Part shown: piece after piece, positions 44,461-51,580 of the stretch
How positions within the stretch are numbered: position 1 is the first letter of the stretch
Layout of the letters: the number at the start of each line of letters is the position of its first letter
Source: Pseudomonas sp. BN102
GTDB taxonomy: Bacteria > Pseudomonadota > Gammaproteobacteria > Pseudomonadales > Pseudomonadaceae
Direction of reading: 5' to 3'
NCBI RefSeq assembly: GCF_029871245.1
Contig: NZ_SSON01000035.1
Location: 1 to 51,580, forward strand
Length of the DNA stretch: 51,580 bases
Notes under the pieces: model-generated
Databases searched by the model: none
What the model was told of the DNA's origin: nothing
What the model saw: only the letters and a program-made list of their open reading frames with translations
Program-made: the position numbers and the translations under genes

Positions 44461-46188
44461 TCATTCCTTCCGCGCTTGGGATGGGGCGGGAGTTTGCAGG
44501 CTTTGGGCGAGTTCCACCAGTTGCACGAATTCGCCGCGCAGGCCGAAGCGATCCTCGCCACGGGCGTTGCGGGCCAGGCGGGCGCTGTCGGCCAGGCCGA
44601 ACTCGCCGGTGTACTGGCCGCCCTTGAGCTGCTGGGCGAAGGCCGCTACGGACGCTGCGAAGCGCAAGTCTTCGCTGGCATCCTGCAGGCTGGGTACCTG
44701 GCCGGCCGCGATCGGGCGCTCCAGCAGGCGGCTCTGCTCGCTTCCCGGCGCCTTGTAGCGCACCCGCAGCCAGGCCAGCTCGCCGGATTTGGCGTCGGCT
44801 TTGGCGGCCGCCTGGTAGCGCAGCGGCTCCAGCCAGCCCTTGGCACCGGCTGGGACTATCTCGTAGAGCGCGGTGATGGTATGCCCAGCGCCGATTTCAC
44901 CGGCGTCCACCTTGTCGTTGCTGAAGTCCTCGCGCTTGAGGGCGCGGTTCTCGTAGCCCAGCAGCCTGTATTCGCTGACCTCGGCCGGGTTGAACTCCAG
45001 CTGCAGCTTCACGTCCCTGGCCACCACGGACAGGGTGGAGCCGAGCTGGTCCACCAGCACCTTGCGCGCCTCGCGCAGGTTGTCGATGTAGGCGTAGTTG
45101 CCATCGCCGGCATCGGCCAGTTGCTCCATCAGCCGCTCGTTGAAGTTGTCCACGCCAAAGCCCAGGGTGGTCAGGGACACCCCGCCCTTGCGCTTCTGCG
45201 CCGCCAGTTGCTTGAGGCTCTCGAAATCACTGATGCCGACGTTGAAGTCGCCATCGGTGGCCAGCAGGATGCGGTTGATGCCATTCGGGATCAGCCCCTT
45301 CTGCGCCTCGGCGTAAGCCAGCTGGATGCCCGACTCGCCAGCCGTCGAGCCACCGGCGCTGAGCTGTTCGATGGCGGCGCGGATCTTCGCCTTGTCGCTG
45401 CCGGGCGTGGAGTCCAGCACCACCCTCGCCTCCCCGGCGTAGGTCACCAGGGATACGCGGTCCTGCGGGCGCAGCTGGTCCACCAGCAGCTTGAGGGTGC
45501 CCTGCACCATGGGCAGCCCTTCGCGCCTGTCCATGGATCCGGAAACGTCCACCAGGAACACCAGGTTGGCCGGCGGCAACTGGTCGAGGCTGCGGTCAGA
45601 GGCCTTGATCGCCACCCGCAACAGGCGGGTCTGCGGGTTCCAGGGAGTCTGCGCCAGCTCGATGCCGATGCCGAAGGGCACATCGCCCTCCGGCAACGGA
45701 TAGCTGTAGGGGAAGTAGTTGACCATTTCCTCCAGACGCACCGCGTCGGCCGGCGGTAGCTGGCCGCCATTGAGGAAGCGCCGCACATTGGCGTAGCTGC
45801 CGGTATCGACGTCGATGCTGAAGGTGGAAACTGGCTCGCTGGCCACCGCGTGCACCGGGTTGTCGGCCATGTGCTGGTATTGCTCGCGGGGCACGTCGCG
45901 GTAGCCCGGCAGGCCGGAGTCCGGCATGGACATGGGCATGGGCGCGACCATCGGCATCTGCCGGGCTTCGGCAGAGTAGTCGGCGCGCTTGGCCAGTTCG
46001 GCCGGCGCGCTGGCCTTGCGCTCCTCGCGCAGCTCCGGTTCGGGCTGGTTCACCACTGGCGCGTCCTCGCGCTTGCCGGCGGGCGGCGCGGAGGCATCCT
46101 GGGCGCTGCAGGCCGCCAGGACCAGCAGCAGGCCGGCCGTGAAACCGGCGGCGAGGGGTTGTTGCTGAAGGAAGTTATGGCTGGACAT
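44461..46188 (-). CDS. von Willebrand factor A lipoprotein (YfbK-like, DUF3520)
   Basis: A 575-residue exported lipoprotein: lipobox LAAC (Cys27), a flexible low-complexity stretch (to about 100), a VWA-associated N domain (SIDVDTGSYANVRRFL), the VWA domain (about 205-385) with MIDAS residues DVSGSM (Asp214, Ser216, Ser218), and a C-terminal DUF3520 domain. The family resembles E. coli YfbK. The GGAGG site before the ATG is strong. It is the first gene of an operon whose next gene is an ECF sigma factor, one base away. The role may be envelope sensing or assembly; unproven. Confidence 0.88.
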   Translation of the reverse strand: MSSHNFLQQQPLAAGFTAGLLLVLAACSAQDASAPPAGKREDAPVVNQPEPELREERKASAPAELAKRADYSAEARQMPMVAPMPMSMPDSGLPGYRDVPREQYQHMADNPVHAVASEPVSTFSIDVDTGSYANVRRFLNGGQLPPADAVRLEEMVNYFPYSYPLPEGDVPFGIGIELAQTPWNPQTRLLRVAIKASDRSLDQLPPANLVFLVDVSGSMDRREGLPMVQGTLKLLVDQLRPQDRVSLVTYAGEARVVLDSTPGSDKAKIRAAIEQLSAGGSTAGESGIQLAYAEAQKGLIPNGINRILLATDGDFNVGISDFESLKQLAAQKRKGGVSLTTLGFGVDNFNERLMEQLADAGDGNYAYIDNLREARKVLVDQLGSTLSVVARDVKLQLEFNPAEVSEYRLLGYENRALKREDFSNDKVDAGEIGAGHTITALYEIVPAGAKGWLEPLRYQAAAKADAKSGELAWLRVRYKAPGSEQSRLLERPIAAGQVPSLQDASEDLRFAASVAAFAQQLKGGQYTGEFGLADSARLARNARGEDRFGLRGEFVQLVELAQSLQTPAPSQARKE

Positions 46189-46225
46189 GGACGCCTCCTG
46201 GGAACGAATGAGCCATTCGCACCAG

Positions 46226-46255
46226 TAGACGGACGCCCTCCATTGAACGGGTTAA
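46226..46255 (-). promoter_or_regulatory. Candidate ECF-type promoter of the VWA/sigma operon
   Basis: On the minus strand TTAACCCG precedes CGTCTA with 16 bases between CCCG and CGTCTA; AAC and CGTC cores with this spacing are typical of ECF promoters. It lies about 40 bp before the VWA start. Confidence 0.4.
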
Positions 46256-46292
46256 GGCTGCGCTGATTTCCTGTGGGGCTGCCTTGCAGCCC

Positions 46293-46317
46293 TTGGCGAA
46301 TGAATTCGCCCCTACAG
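46293..46317. repeat. Partial copy of the GGCGAATGAATTCGCC palindrome
   Basis: GGCGAATGAATTCGCCCCTA matches the core and right arm of the repeat at 40498-40523. It overlaps the last codons of the MocR gene by a few bases. Confidence 0.7.
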
Positions 46318-47745
46318 GCCAGCCTCCTGGCAGAGCTGCTTGGCCAGCATGCCGAGGGTCATGATGGCGCGCTCGGCCTCGCGGTTCCACGGGATGCCGC
46401 AGTTCAGCCGCACGCAGTGGTTGAACTGCTCGGTGTTACTGAAGATCAGCCCCGGGGCGATGCTGATGCCCTGCTGCAGGGCGCGTACATGCAGGTCTTT
46501 GGTGTTGACCTTGGCCGGCAGGCTGATCCAGAGGATGAAGCCGCCGTTCGGGCGGGTCATCTGGGTCCCCTCGGGGAAGTACTGCTGCACCCCCAGCTGG
46601 AAGGCGGTGAGGTTCTTCCGGTACTCCTGGCGGATATAACGCAGGTGCCGGTCGTAGCCGCCGTTCTCCAGGTAGGCGGCCACGCCCATCTGGGTGACGC
46701 TGCACGCCGAGTGAGTGCTGAAAGTCTGCAGGCGCTGGATCTCCGCCTGGTACTTGCCGGCGATCATCCAGCCGATGCGCACGCCCGGCGAGAGGGTCTT
46801 GGAGAAGCTGGAGCAGTAGATCACCCGGTCGTCCAGGTCGTAGGCCTTGATGGCCTTGGACGGCCCCTGGTCGAACATCAGCTCGCCATAGATATCATCT
46901 TCGATGATCTGGATATCGAAGTCCGAGGACAGGCGCAGCAACTGCTTCTGGCGCTCCTCGGGAATGGTCCCGCCCAGCGGGTTGCTCAGCCGCGCGGTCA
47001 GCACCAGGGCCTTGATCGGCCACTGGTTGGCGGCCAGCTGCAAGGCTTCCAGGCTGATGCCAGTGGTCGGGTCGCTGGGAATCTCGATCACTTTCAGGCC
47101 AAGCAGGTCGGCCAGTTGCAGCAGGCCGTAGTAGGTGGGCGACTCGGTGGCGATCAGGTCACCCGGGTGGGTCAGTACCCGCAGGCTCATCTGCAGGGCA
47201 TCCACACAGCCGTGGGTGATCACCACTTCGCTCGGGTCCACCACCACGCCGGCATCGCGCATGCGGATCGCCACCTGGCGCCGCAGCGGCTCGAAGCCGG
47301 GGCTGAACATGTAGCTGAACGCACGCGGGCTGTGGAAGCGGGTGACCTTGGCCAGTTGCTGGTGCAGGGTGCGCACCGGCAGGTAGTCGACATGGGGCAC
47401 CGCCGCACCCAGGGGGAACACGCCTTCGCGGCGCGACTCGGCCAGGACCTGCTGGATGATGCTGGCGCGGGTGACCAAACCAGGCCGCTCGACCCGGGCG
47501 ATGTCGGGGGTAGGCGCGGTCAGGGCTGGCGTCTGGTGCACATAGAAGCCGGATTGCGGACGGGCGCGGATCAGGCCCTGGTCCTCGAGGCTGGCATAGG
47601 CCTGCAGCACGGTGGCGTGGCTGACACTGAGTTGGGAGCTGAGCTTGCGCACCGAAGGCACACGTTCACCCGGCTGATAGACGCCACGGCGAATATCATC
47701 GGCCAGCTGCTGGGCGATGCGCTGGTAGAGCAACAGATTGGTCAT
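46312..47745 (-). CDS. MocR/PdxR-type transcriptional regulator with aminotransferase domain
   Basis: A 477-residue chimera: GntR winged helix (about 1-72; ERVPSVRKLSSQLSVSHATV) and a fold-type I aminotransferase-like domain (about 100-477) with the PLP lysine Lys316 in SSFSKTLSPGVRIGW. Such proteins are regulators that sense PLP or amino-compounds. The ATG at 47745 starts the GntR domain; a start 19 codons earlier would run into the operator region. Its upstream region has CTGTATCG and CTGTACCG direct repeats at 24-bp spacing, also found before the LysE-type exporter at 22.6 kb. Confidence 0.9.
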   Translation of the reverse strand: MTNLLLYQRIAQQLADDIRRGVYQPGERVPSVRKLSSQLSVSHATVLQAYASLEDQGLIRARPQSGFYVHQTPALTAPTPDIARVERPGLVTRASIIQQVLAESRREGVFPLGAAVPHVDYLPVRTLHQQLAKVTRFHSPRAFSYMFSPGFEPLRRQVAIRMRDAGVVVDPSEVVITHGCVDALQMSLRVLTHPGDLIATESPTYYGLLQLADLLGLKVIEIPSDPTTGISLEALQLAANQWPIKALVLTARLSNPLGGTIPEERQKQLLRLSSDFDIQIIEDDIYGELMFDQGPSKAIKAYDLDDRVIYCSSFSKTLSPGVRIGWMIAGKYQAEIQRLQTFSTHSACSVTQMGVAAYLENGGYDRHLRYIRQEYRKNLTAFQLGVQQYFPEGTQMTRPNGGFILWISLPAKVNTKDLHVRALQQGISIAPGLIFSNTEQFNHCVRLNCGIPWNREAERAIMTLGMLAKQLCQEAGL

Positions 47746-47796
47746 GACGGTGGCACCTGTATCACTGAACCGAAACACTATCGGAAGACTGCAAAA

Positions 47797-47834
47797 CTGC
47801 ACCGGTACAGATCAGAAAATTGTGGGCGATACAG
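47797..47834 (-). promoter_or_regulatory. Direct repeat CTGTAYCG x2, 24-bp spacing, upstream of the MocR gene
   Basis: On the minus strand CTGTATCG starts at 47834 and CTGTACCG at 47810, 24 bases apart. The second is part of the near-palindrome CTGTACCGGTGCAG (12 of 14). The arrangement equals that before the exporter gene at 22568-22600. Confidence 0.55.
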
Positions 47835-47852
47835 CGCTATTGTCCAGAAACG

Positions 47853-47886
47853 AAAAAGCCCCGGCGCCGAATGGCAACCGGGGCTT
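47853..47886 (-). terminator. Terminator of the OmpA-like lipoprotein operon
   Basis: Stem AAGCCCCGG / CCGGGGCTT (47856-47864 and 47878-47886) with a 13-base loop; the A run at 47853-47857 gives Ts on the minus strand. It lies 12 bp after the stop. Confidence 0.82.
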
Positions 47887-47898
47887 CCCTGTCACCCC

Positions 47899-48711
47899 TC
47901 AGCGCGCCGGGCCGAGCTCGCCCTTGTCATTGGAGAAGAGGATCTCTACCCGGCGATTCTGCGCCCGGCCACGGTTGGAGGCGTTTTCCGCCACCGGATG
48001 GGCCTCGCCGTAGCCCTGGACCTGGATGCGCTTGGCGTCGATGCCGAGGTCGACCAGGGCATCGGCCACCGCCTGGGCACGGTCGCTGGACAGCCTGAGG
48101 TTGTCCTGTTTCTTGCCGCTGCTGTCGGTGTAGCCCTCGATGCGCACGATGCGCCGCGGGTTCAGCTGAAGGAACTGAACCAGCTTGAGCACGGTGCGGT
48201 TGGCCGAGGCCTTGAGGTCGGCGCGGCCGGTATCGAAGAGTACGTCGCCCAGGGTCATCACTAGGCCACGGTCGGTTTCGGTCGCGGCCAGAGCGATCAT
48301 CTGCTCCTCCAGCCACTTGCCCTGCTGCTGGACGCTGAGCAGCTTGGCTTCGCGCAGCGCCAGTTGCAGGCGCTCGCGCTCCAATTGCAGCTTGGCCACG
48401 CGAGCCTGGTTCTGACTCTGCTCGCCGTGCTGGGTGGCGATCTCGCTGTAGCGCTGGCTGAGGTAGGCGTAGTGAACGACGTCGGCGTCGTTGCCCAGGT
48501 AGCTGGACAGCCGCTCGGCGCGGGCCAGGGATTCGCCGGCACGGATCACGTCCTTGGGTGCGCTGCTGAGGACGTTCTGGTCCTCCTTGACCTTCTGGAA
48601 CATCTGCCGGGCCTGCTCCAGGTTTTGTTCGGTCGCCTGCTGGTTGGCGCAGCCGCCGAGCAATCCGAGGCTGAGCAGCAGGCCGAGACTCAATGGGTGT
48701 TTCGACTTCAC
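47899..48711 (-). CDS. OmpA-family lipoprotein with DUF4398-like N-terminal region
   Basis: A 270-residue outer-membrane lipoprotein: lipobox LGGC (Cys21), a long helical region (about 25-145) predicted as coiled coil (KLQLERERLQLALREAKL), then an OmpA peptidoglycan-binding domain (about 150-262) with VLFDTGRADL, IEGYTDSSG, LSSDRAQAVADAL and the terminal NRRVEI. It starts with GTG; GTGA overlaps the stop of the DUF4398 gene, so translation is coupled. A terminator follows. It should tether the outer membrane to the cell wall; the helical arm may bind the partner lipoprotein. Confidence 0.87.
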   Translation of the reverse strand: MKSKHPLSLGLLLSLGLLGGCANQQATEQNLEQARQMFQKVKEDQNVLSSAPKDVIRAGESLARAERLSSYLGNDADVVHYAYLSQRYSEIATQHGEQSQNQARVAKLQLERERLQLALREAKLLSVQQQGKWLEEQMIALAATETDRGLVMTLGDVLFDTGRADLKASANRTVLKLVQFLQLNPRRIVRIEGYTDSSGKKQDNLRLSSDRAQAVADALVDLGIDAKRIQVQGYGEAHPVAENASNRGRAQNRRVEILFSNDKGELGPAR

Positions 48712-49064
48712 TGAACGTCCCCCAACTGCTTGCGCAGGCGATTGATCCGCGCGGTCAGCTCGGCCAGTTGGTCCAGGCTCTTCTGGGTCAGCACCTTGGC
48801 TTCGGCCAGTCGCGCATCCAGCTCGGCTTCTTCGGCCAGTACGCGAGCACGCTTGTAGTCCTGCTCGCCCATGTTCTTCTCGGCCAGGGCGAGCTTTTCC
48901 TGTGCGAGCTTCATTTCCTCGATCTGCTCGGTAGCGCCTACGGCCGTGGCCTGCTCCACCGCCTTCTGGGTCAGGCGCATCTGCTCTATTGGCGCCGGGT
49001 CGTTGGCGCAACCGGCCAAGGCCAACACGGCCAGGCCGGCAGCAAACAGGGGTGTCTTGCTCAC
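48708..49064 (-). CDS. DUF4398 lipoprotein, coiled coil
   Basis: A 118-residue lipoprotein: signal peptide and lipobox LAGC (Cys near 19), followed by an almost entirely helical body rich in Ala, Glu, Leu and Lys (VEQATAVGATEQIEEMKLAQ and on), as in DUF4398. I chose the GTG at 49064 with AGGAAA eight bases upstream; an ATG six codons earlier (49082) overlaps the previous stop as ATGA and is also possible. It is coupled on both sides, between the solute-binding protein and the OmpA-like lipoprotein. Confidence 0.83.
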   Translation of the reverse strand: MSKTPLFAAGLAVLALAGCANDPAPIEQMRLTQKAVEQATAVGATEQIEEMKLAQEKLALAEKNMGEQDYKRARVLAEEAELDARLAEAKVLTQKSLDQLAELTARINRLRKQLGDVQ

Positions 49065-49078
49065 TAGAAGTTTCCTAA

Positions 49079-49897
49079 TCATTCGGGGGTGCTGACAGGC
49101 TGCATCTGCAGCGTCTTCCAGCGTTCCAGGTTGCGCTGCAGCAGGGTTTCCGGCACCCCGGCGGCGACCAATTCTGTCATTTTTTTCGCGAGCTGTCCGC
49201 GCAGCCACGGGTCGTTGCACGCCGAGTTGTGGGACAGGGTCAGGTAGAGACCTTCGCTGGATATCGGTGGTTCCAGGGCCACCAGATCGTCGGCCATGCC
49301 CAGGGTGTCGGCCAGGACCAGGCCCGGGTAGCGTTCGTAGAGTACGTACTCGGTGCGCTCCAGCAGGAGCTTCTGATAGGCCTGGGTCAGGCTGGGGACT
49401 TCCTCGAGTTTGAGGTTCTCCTTCGCGAAGCGGTCGAAGGCCTCGCCGAAACTGTTCTTCACCAGGGTGCCGCCAAGATGGCTGCGCAGGTCGTCCCATC
49501 CGCTATAGGGGAAGGGCTTGTCGCGCTTGACCCAGACCATGCTCTGGGTCTGAAGGAAGGCCGGGTGGACGTAGTCCATGGTCTCCAGACGCGGCAGGGT
49601 GAGGAAAGCGCCGGCGATCAGGTCGACCCGGCCGGTACGCACCTCGTCCTGGGCACGGGACCAGGGGCCGGTGTAGATGACTTCCACCTTCAGGCCCAAC
49701 TCCTTGGCGATCTGCTTGAGCAGGTCGGCGTTGGCGCCTATCAAATGCTTGGGATTCTCCGGGTCGCGCCAGAGATAGGGGGGATACTCGGGATTGCCGG
49801 TTGCCACCAACCGCTCGCACTTCCCGGCGGCCTGACCCAGCCCGGGCAGCAGGCAGAGCACGAGGAGCAGGGAGGAAAGGCGAAATCGGCTTGGCAT
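49079..49897 (-). CDS. Periplasmic solute-binding protein (SBP_bac_3 type), first gene of envelope operon
   Basis: A 272-residue exported protein: signal peptide (about 1-23, ending GQAAG) and a family 3 solute-binding domain (YPPYLWRDP, IGANADLLKQIAKELGLKVE, GRVDLIAGAFLT, ERTEYVLYERYPG). No permease is adjacent; instead two lipoprotein genes follow with overlapping starts. I chose the ATG at 49897, where the signal peptide begins; the ribosome site is weak. It may be a periplasmic sensor or amino-acid-binding protein acting with the lipoproteins. Confidence 0.83.
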   Translation of the reverse strand: MPSRFRLSSLLLVLCLLPGLGQAAGKCERLVATGNPEYPPYLWRDPENPKHLIGANADLLKQIAKELGLKVEVIYTGPWSRAQDEVRTGRVDLIAGAFLTLPRLETMDYVHPAFLQTQSMVWVKRDKPFPYSGWDDLRSHLGGTLVKNSFGEAFDRFAKENLKLEEVPSLTQAYQKLLLERTEYVLYERYPGLVLADTLGMADDLVALEPPISSEGLYLTLSHNSACNDPWLRGQLAKKMTELVAAGVPETLLQRNLERWKTLQMQPVSTPE

Positions 49898-50012
49898 CTG
49901 AGGTTTCCCGAACTGGACATTCGATTGGCCGCGCAAACGGGCGGCATCGCCTGGGGCGAGCTTCATGCTAGCGTACAGGCGAATGCAAGAACTATTCGCG
50001 ATAAGGTGGGCC

Positions 50013-50942
50013 ATGAAGAAATTTCTCATCGCAGCCGTCACTCTCCTGACAGCTGCGGCGGCAACCCTCTACTTCTCCCCCGCGGCGCTGACGGCGAGCG
50101 TGCTGCTGGTGGAACGCCAGCTCGCCGGCCTGTCTGAACGCCAGGTCGCGCTGGGCGATCTTAGCATCCATTACTACGAGGGCGGCCCGGCCAGGGGCGA
50201 AACCATCCTGATGATCCACGGTTTCAGCGCCAACAAGGACAACTGGCTGCGCTTCGCCCGGCACTTCACCCAGCGCTACCACGTCGTAGCCCTTGACCTG
50301 CCCGGCTTCGGCGACAGCGACAGGCCCGCCGGCAGCTACGACGTCGGCACCCAGGCCGAGCGCCTGGAGTCCTTCATCAAGACCCTGGAGCTGGGCAGGG
50401 TGCATCTGGTTGGCAACTCCATGGGCGGCCATATTGCCGGACTTTTCGCCGCCCGCTACCCCAACCAGGTGCGCAGCCTGGCGTTGTTCGACAGCGGTGG
50501 CGTGAAGGCGCCGAAGCCTAGCGAACTGTTCCGCCTGATCGAAAGCGGCCAGCCCAACCCGCTGGTGGTGAGGAGCGCCGAAGACTTCGAGCGCATGCTG
50601 GCTTTCGTCTTCGTTGAGCCGCCTCCCCTCCCCGCCTCGGTCAAGGCCTACCTGGCCGAAAAATCCCTGGCCAACCAGGCCCACTATGACGAGGTGTTCC
50701 GCCAGCTCCGTGAGCGTTACATCCCGCTGGAGCCGGAATTGCCCAGGATCGAGGCCCCTACCCTGCTGCTCTGGGGCGATCGCGACCGGGTGCTCGATCC
50801 TTCCAGCATCGAGGTGATGAAGCCGCTGCTGAAAAGACCCAGCGTGGTGGTCATGGAGAATTGCGGCCATGCGCCCATGCTCGAGCGCCCGGAGGAAACC
50901 GCCCTGCATTACCAGGCCTTCCTCGACGCCAGCGGCAACTGA
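50013..50942 (+). CDS. Membrane-anchored alpha/beta hydrolase (lipase/esterase-like)
   Basis: A 309-residue protein with an N-terminal hydrophobic segment (about 4-30) that may be an uncleaved anchor. The hydrolase core shows the oxyanion motif MIHGFSANKDNW, nucleophile Ser136 in VGNSMGGH, an acid in LWGDRDRVLD and the histidine in ENCGHAPMLERP. Relatives include EstV-like lipases of Pseudomonas, which I recall beside etfA. The ATG at 50013 has AAGGTGG upstream. A strong bidirectional terminator follows. Substrate not assigned. Confidence 0.88.
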   Translation: MKKFLIAAVTLLTAAAATLYFSPAALTASVLLVERQLAGLSERQVALGDLSIHYYEGGPARGETILMIHGFSANKDNWLRFARHFTQRYHVVALDLPGFGDSDRPAGSYDVGTQAERLESFIKTLELGRVHLVGNSMGGHIAGLFAARYPNQVRSLALFDSGGVKAPKPSELFRLIESGQPNPLVVRSAEDFERMLAFVFVEPPPLPASVKAYLAEKSLANQAHYDEVFRQLRERYIPLEPELPRIEAPTLLLWGDRDRVLDPSSIEVMKPLLKRPSVVVMENCGHAPMLERPEETALHYQAFLDASGN

Positions 50943-50950
50943 GGCGCAAT

Positions 50951-50980
50951 AAAAAACCCGCTCCGAAGAGCGGGTTTTTT
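50951..50980. terminator. Bidirectional terminator between the hydrolase gene and etfA
   Basis: Perfect 13-bp stem AAAAAACCCGCTC / GAGCGGGTTTTTT (50951-50963 and 50968-50980) with a CGAA tetraloop. The A and T runs suit both convergent genes. Confidence 0.93.
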
Positions 50981-51004
50981 GTACGGCAGGCCGGGGAAGC
51001 GCTA

Positions 51005-51580
51005 TTACAGCAGCTTTTCCAGTTCCGGGATGGCTTCGAACAGGTCAGCCACCAGGCCGTAGTCGGCGACCTGGAAGATCGGCGCCTCTTCGTCCTTGTT
51101 GATCGCGACGATCACCTTGGAGTCCTTCATGCCGGCCAGGTGCTGGATGGCACCGGAGATGCCCACGGCGATGTACAGCTGCGGCGCGACGATCTTGCCG
51201 GTCTGGCCGACCTGCATGTCGTTCGGCACGAAGCCGGCGTCGACCGCGGCACGGGAAGCACCGACAGCGGCGCCCAGCTTGTCGGCCAGGGCGTAGAGGT
51301 GCTTGAAGTTCTCGCCGTTCTGCATGCCACGACCGCCGGAAACGACGATCTTGGCCGCGGTCAGTTCCGGACGGTCGGACTTGGCCAGCTCTTCGCCGAC
51401 GAAGGCGGACTTGCCGGCGTCAGTGACGGTGCCCACGGCTTCGATGGCAGCGGAGCCGCCTTCGGCAGCGGCGGCATCGAAACCGGTGCCACGCACGGTG
51501 ATCACTTTCACGGCAGCGGAGGACTGCACGGTGGCGATGGCGTTACCGGCGTAGATCGGGCGCTTGAAGGTGTCGGCGCT
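51005..51580 (-). CDS. etfA: Electron transfer flavoprotein alpha subunit (5' end cut by window edge)
   Basis: The last 191 residues of EtfA, which usually has about 310. ETF carries electrons from acyl-CoA dehydrogenases to ETF-ubiquinone oxidoreductase. The FAD-binding C-terminal domain is complete: [33 protein letters not shown] (19 residues), and [17 protein letters not shown]. The gene continues past the right edge, where etfB would be expected upstream. It is relevant to this window because AtuD-type dehydrogenases need ETF as acceptor. Confidence 0.96.
   Translation of the reverse strand, partial: SADTFKRPIYAGNAIATVQSSAAVKVITVRGTGFDAAAAEGGSAAIEAVGTVTDAGKSAFVGEELAKSDRPELTAAKIVVSGGRGMQNGENFKHLYALADKLGAAVGASRAAVDAGFVPNDMQVGQTGKIVAPQLYIAVGISGAIQHLAGMKDSKVIVAINKDEEAPIFQVADYGLVADLFEAIPELEKLL

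Noticed and set aside
46312-47745. Plain aminotransferase
   Set aside because: The N-terminal GntR helix-turn-helix makes it a MocR-type regulator.
1-51580. Genomic island, prophage, CRISPR or toxin-antitoxin system
   Set aside because: No integrase, tRNA-end duplication, repeat-spacer array, phage gene or toxin/antitoxin pair was seen, and base and codon use are even apart from the short intergenic repeats.

Overview
The window reads as a chromosomal segment of a high-GC Pseudomonas. It is densely packed and uniform in codon use. It carries pseudomonad REP/BIME palindromes, and its gene order matches blocks I recall from P. aeruginosa: speE-alkA, mtnC-mtnD-mtnB-MFS-aroC, and hydrolase-prmB-isochorismatase-smr-folE (around PA1674-PA1687), then atuR-atuABCDEFGH with the sbr sigma/anti-sigma pair and a MocR regulator (around PA2885-PA2897). 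These locus numbers are from memory. The atu cluster is known from terpene-degrading pseudomonads such as P. aeruginosa and P. citronellolis. I cannot name the species. I saw no phage, integrase, CRISPR array, rRNA or tRNA.

Layout. 1-1.7 kb: start of a propionate (2-methylcitrate) operon, GntR regulator then prpB, which runs off the left edge. 1.9-5.0 kb: a three-gene operon of retropepsin-like protease, inactive-transglutaminase 7TM protein and ATP-grasp ligase. 5.2-8.5 kb: speE, two alkylation-repair genes, a MITE-like element and a periplasmic histidine phosphatase. 8.7-13 kb: methionine salvage (mtnC, mtnD, mtnB), an MFS transporter and aroC. 13-20 kb: hydrolase, prmB, isochorismatase-like protein, Smr protein, folE and small genes. 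19.5-24.5 kb: GST, aminotransferase/MarR divergent pair, membrane protein, LysE exporter and a BenE-type transporter. 24.6-30.1 kb: SDR, NADP-dependent reductase, pyrF, ZIP-like transporter, DUF2897, CPBP protease and an orphan solute-binding protein.

30.2-42.5 kb: the complete atu cluster. AtuR faces atuA across two palindromic operators. AtuH activates citronellate, AtuD makes geranyl-CoA, AtuC/AtuF carboxylate it, and AtuE hydrates isohexenylglutaconyl-CoA. AtuA, AtuB and AtuG are less well defined. Most gaps inside this operon hold a palindromic repeat, and the repeats come from different families.

42.6-46.2 kb: an envelope-stress-like operon (VWA lipoprotein, ECF sigma factor, one-pass anti-sigma, Pro-rich lipoprotein). 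46.3-47.7 kb: a MocR-type regulator. 47.9-49.9 kb: a tightly coupled envelope operon (solute-binding protein, DUF4398 lipoprotein, OmpA-like lipoprotein). 50.0-50.9 kb: a membrane-anchored alpha/beta hydrolase. The window ends in etfA, cut at its 5' end.

The most promising leads are: the protease/7TM/ATP-grasp trio; the solute-binding/DUF4398/OmpA operon; a CTGTAYCG repeat with 24-bp spacing shared by the LysE exporter and the distant MocR gene; a paired operator in the aminotransferase/MarR promoter; and active-site changes in AtuB and in the isochorismatase-like protein.
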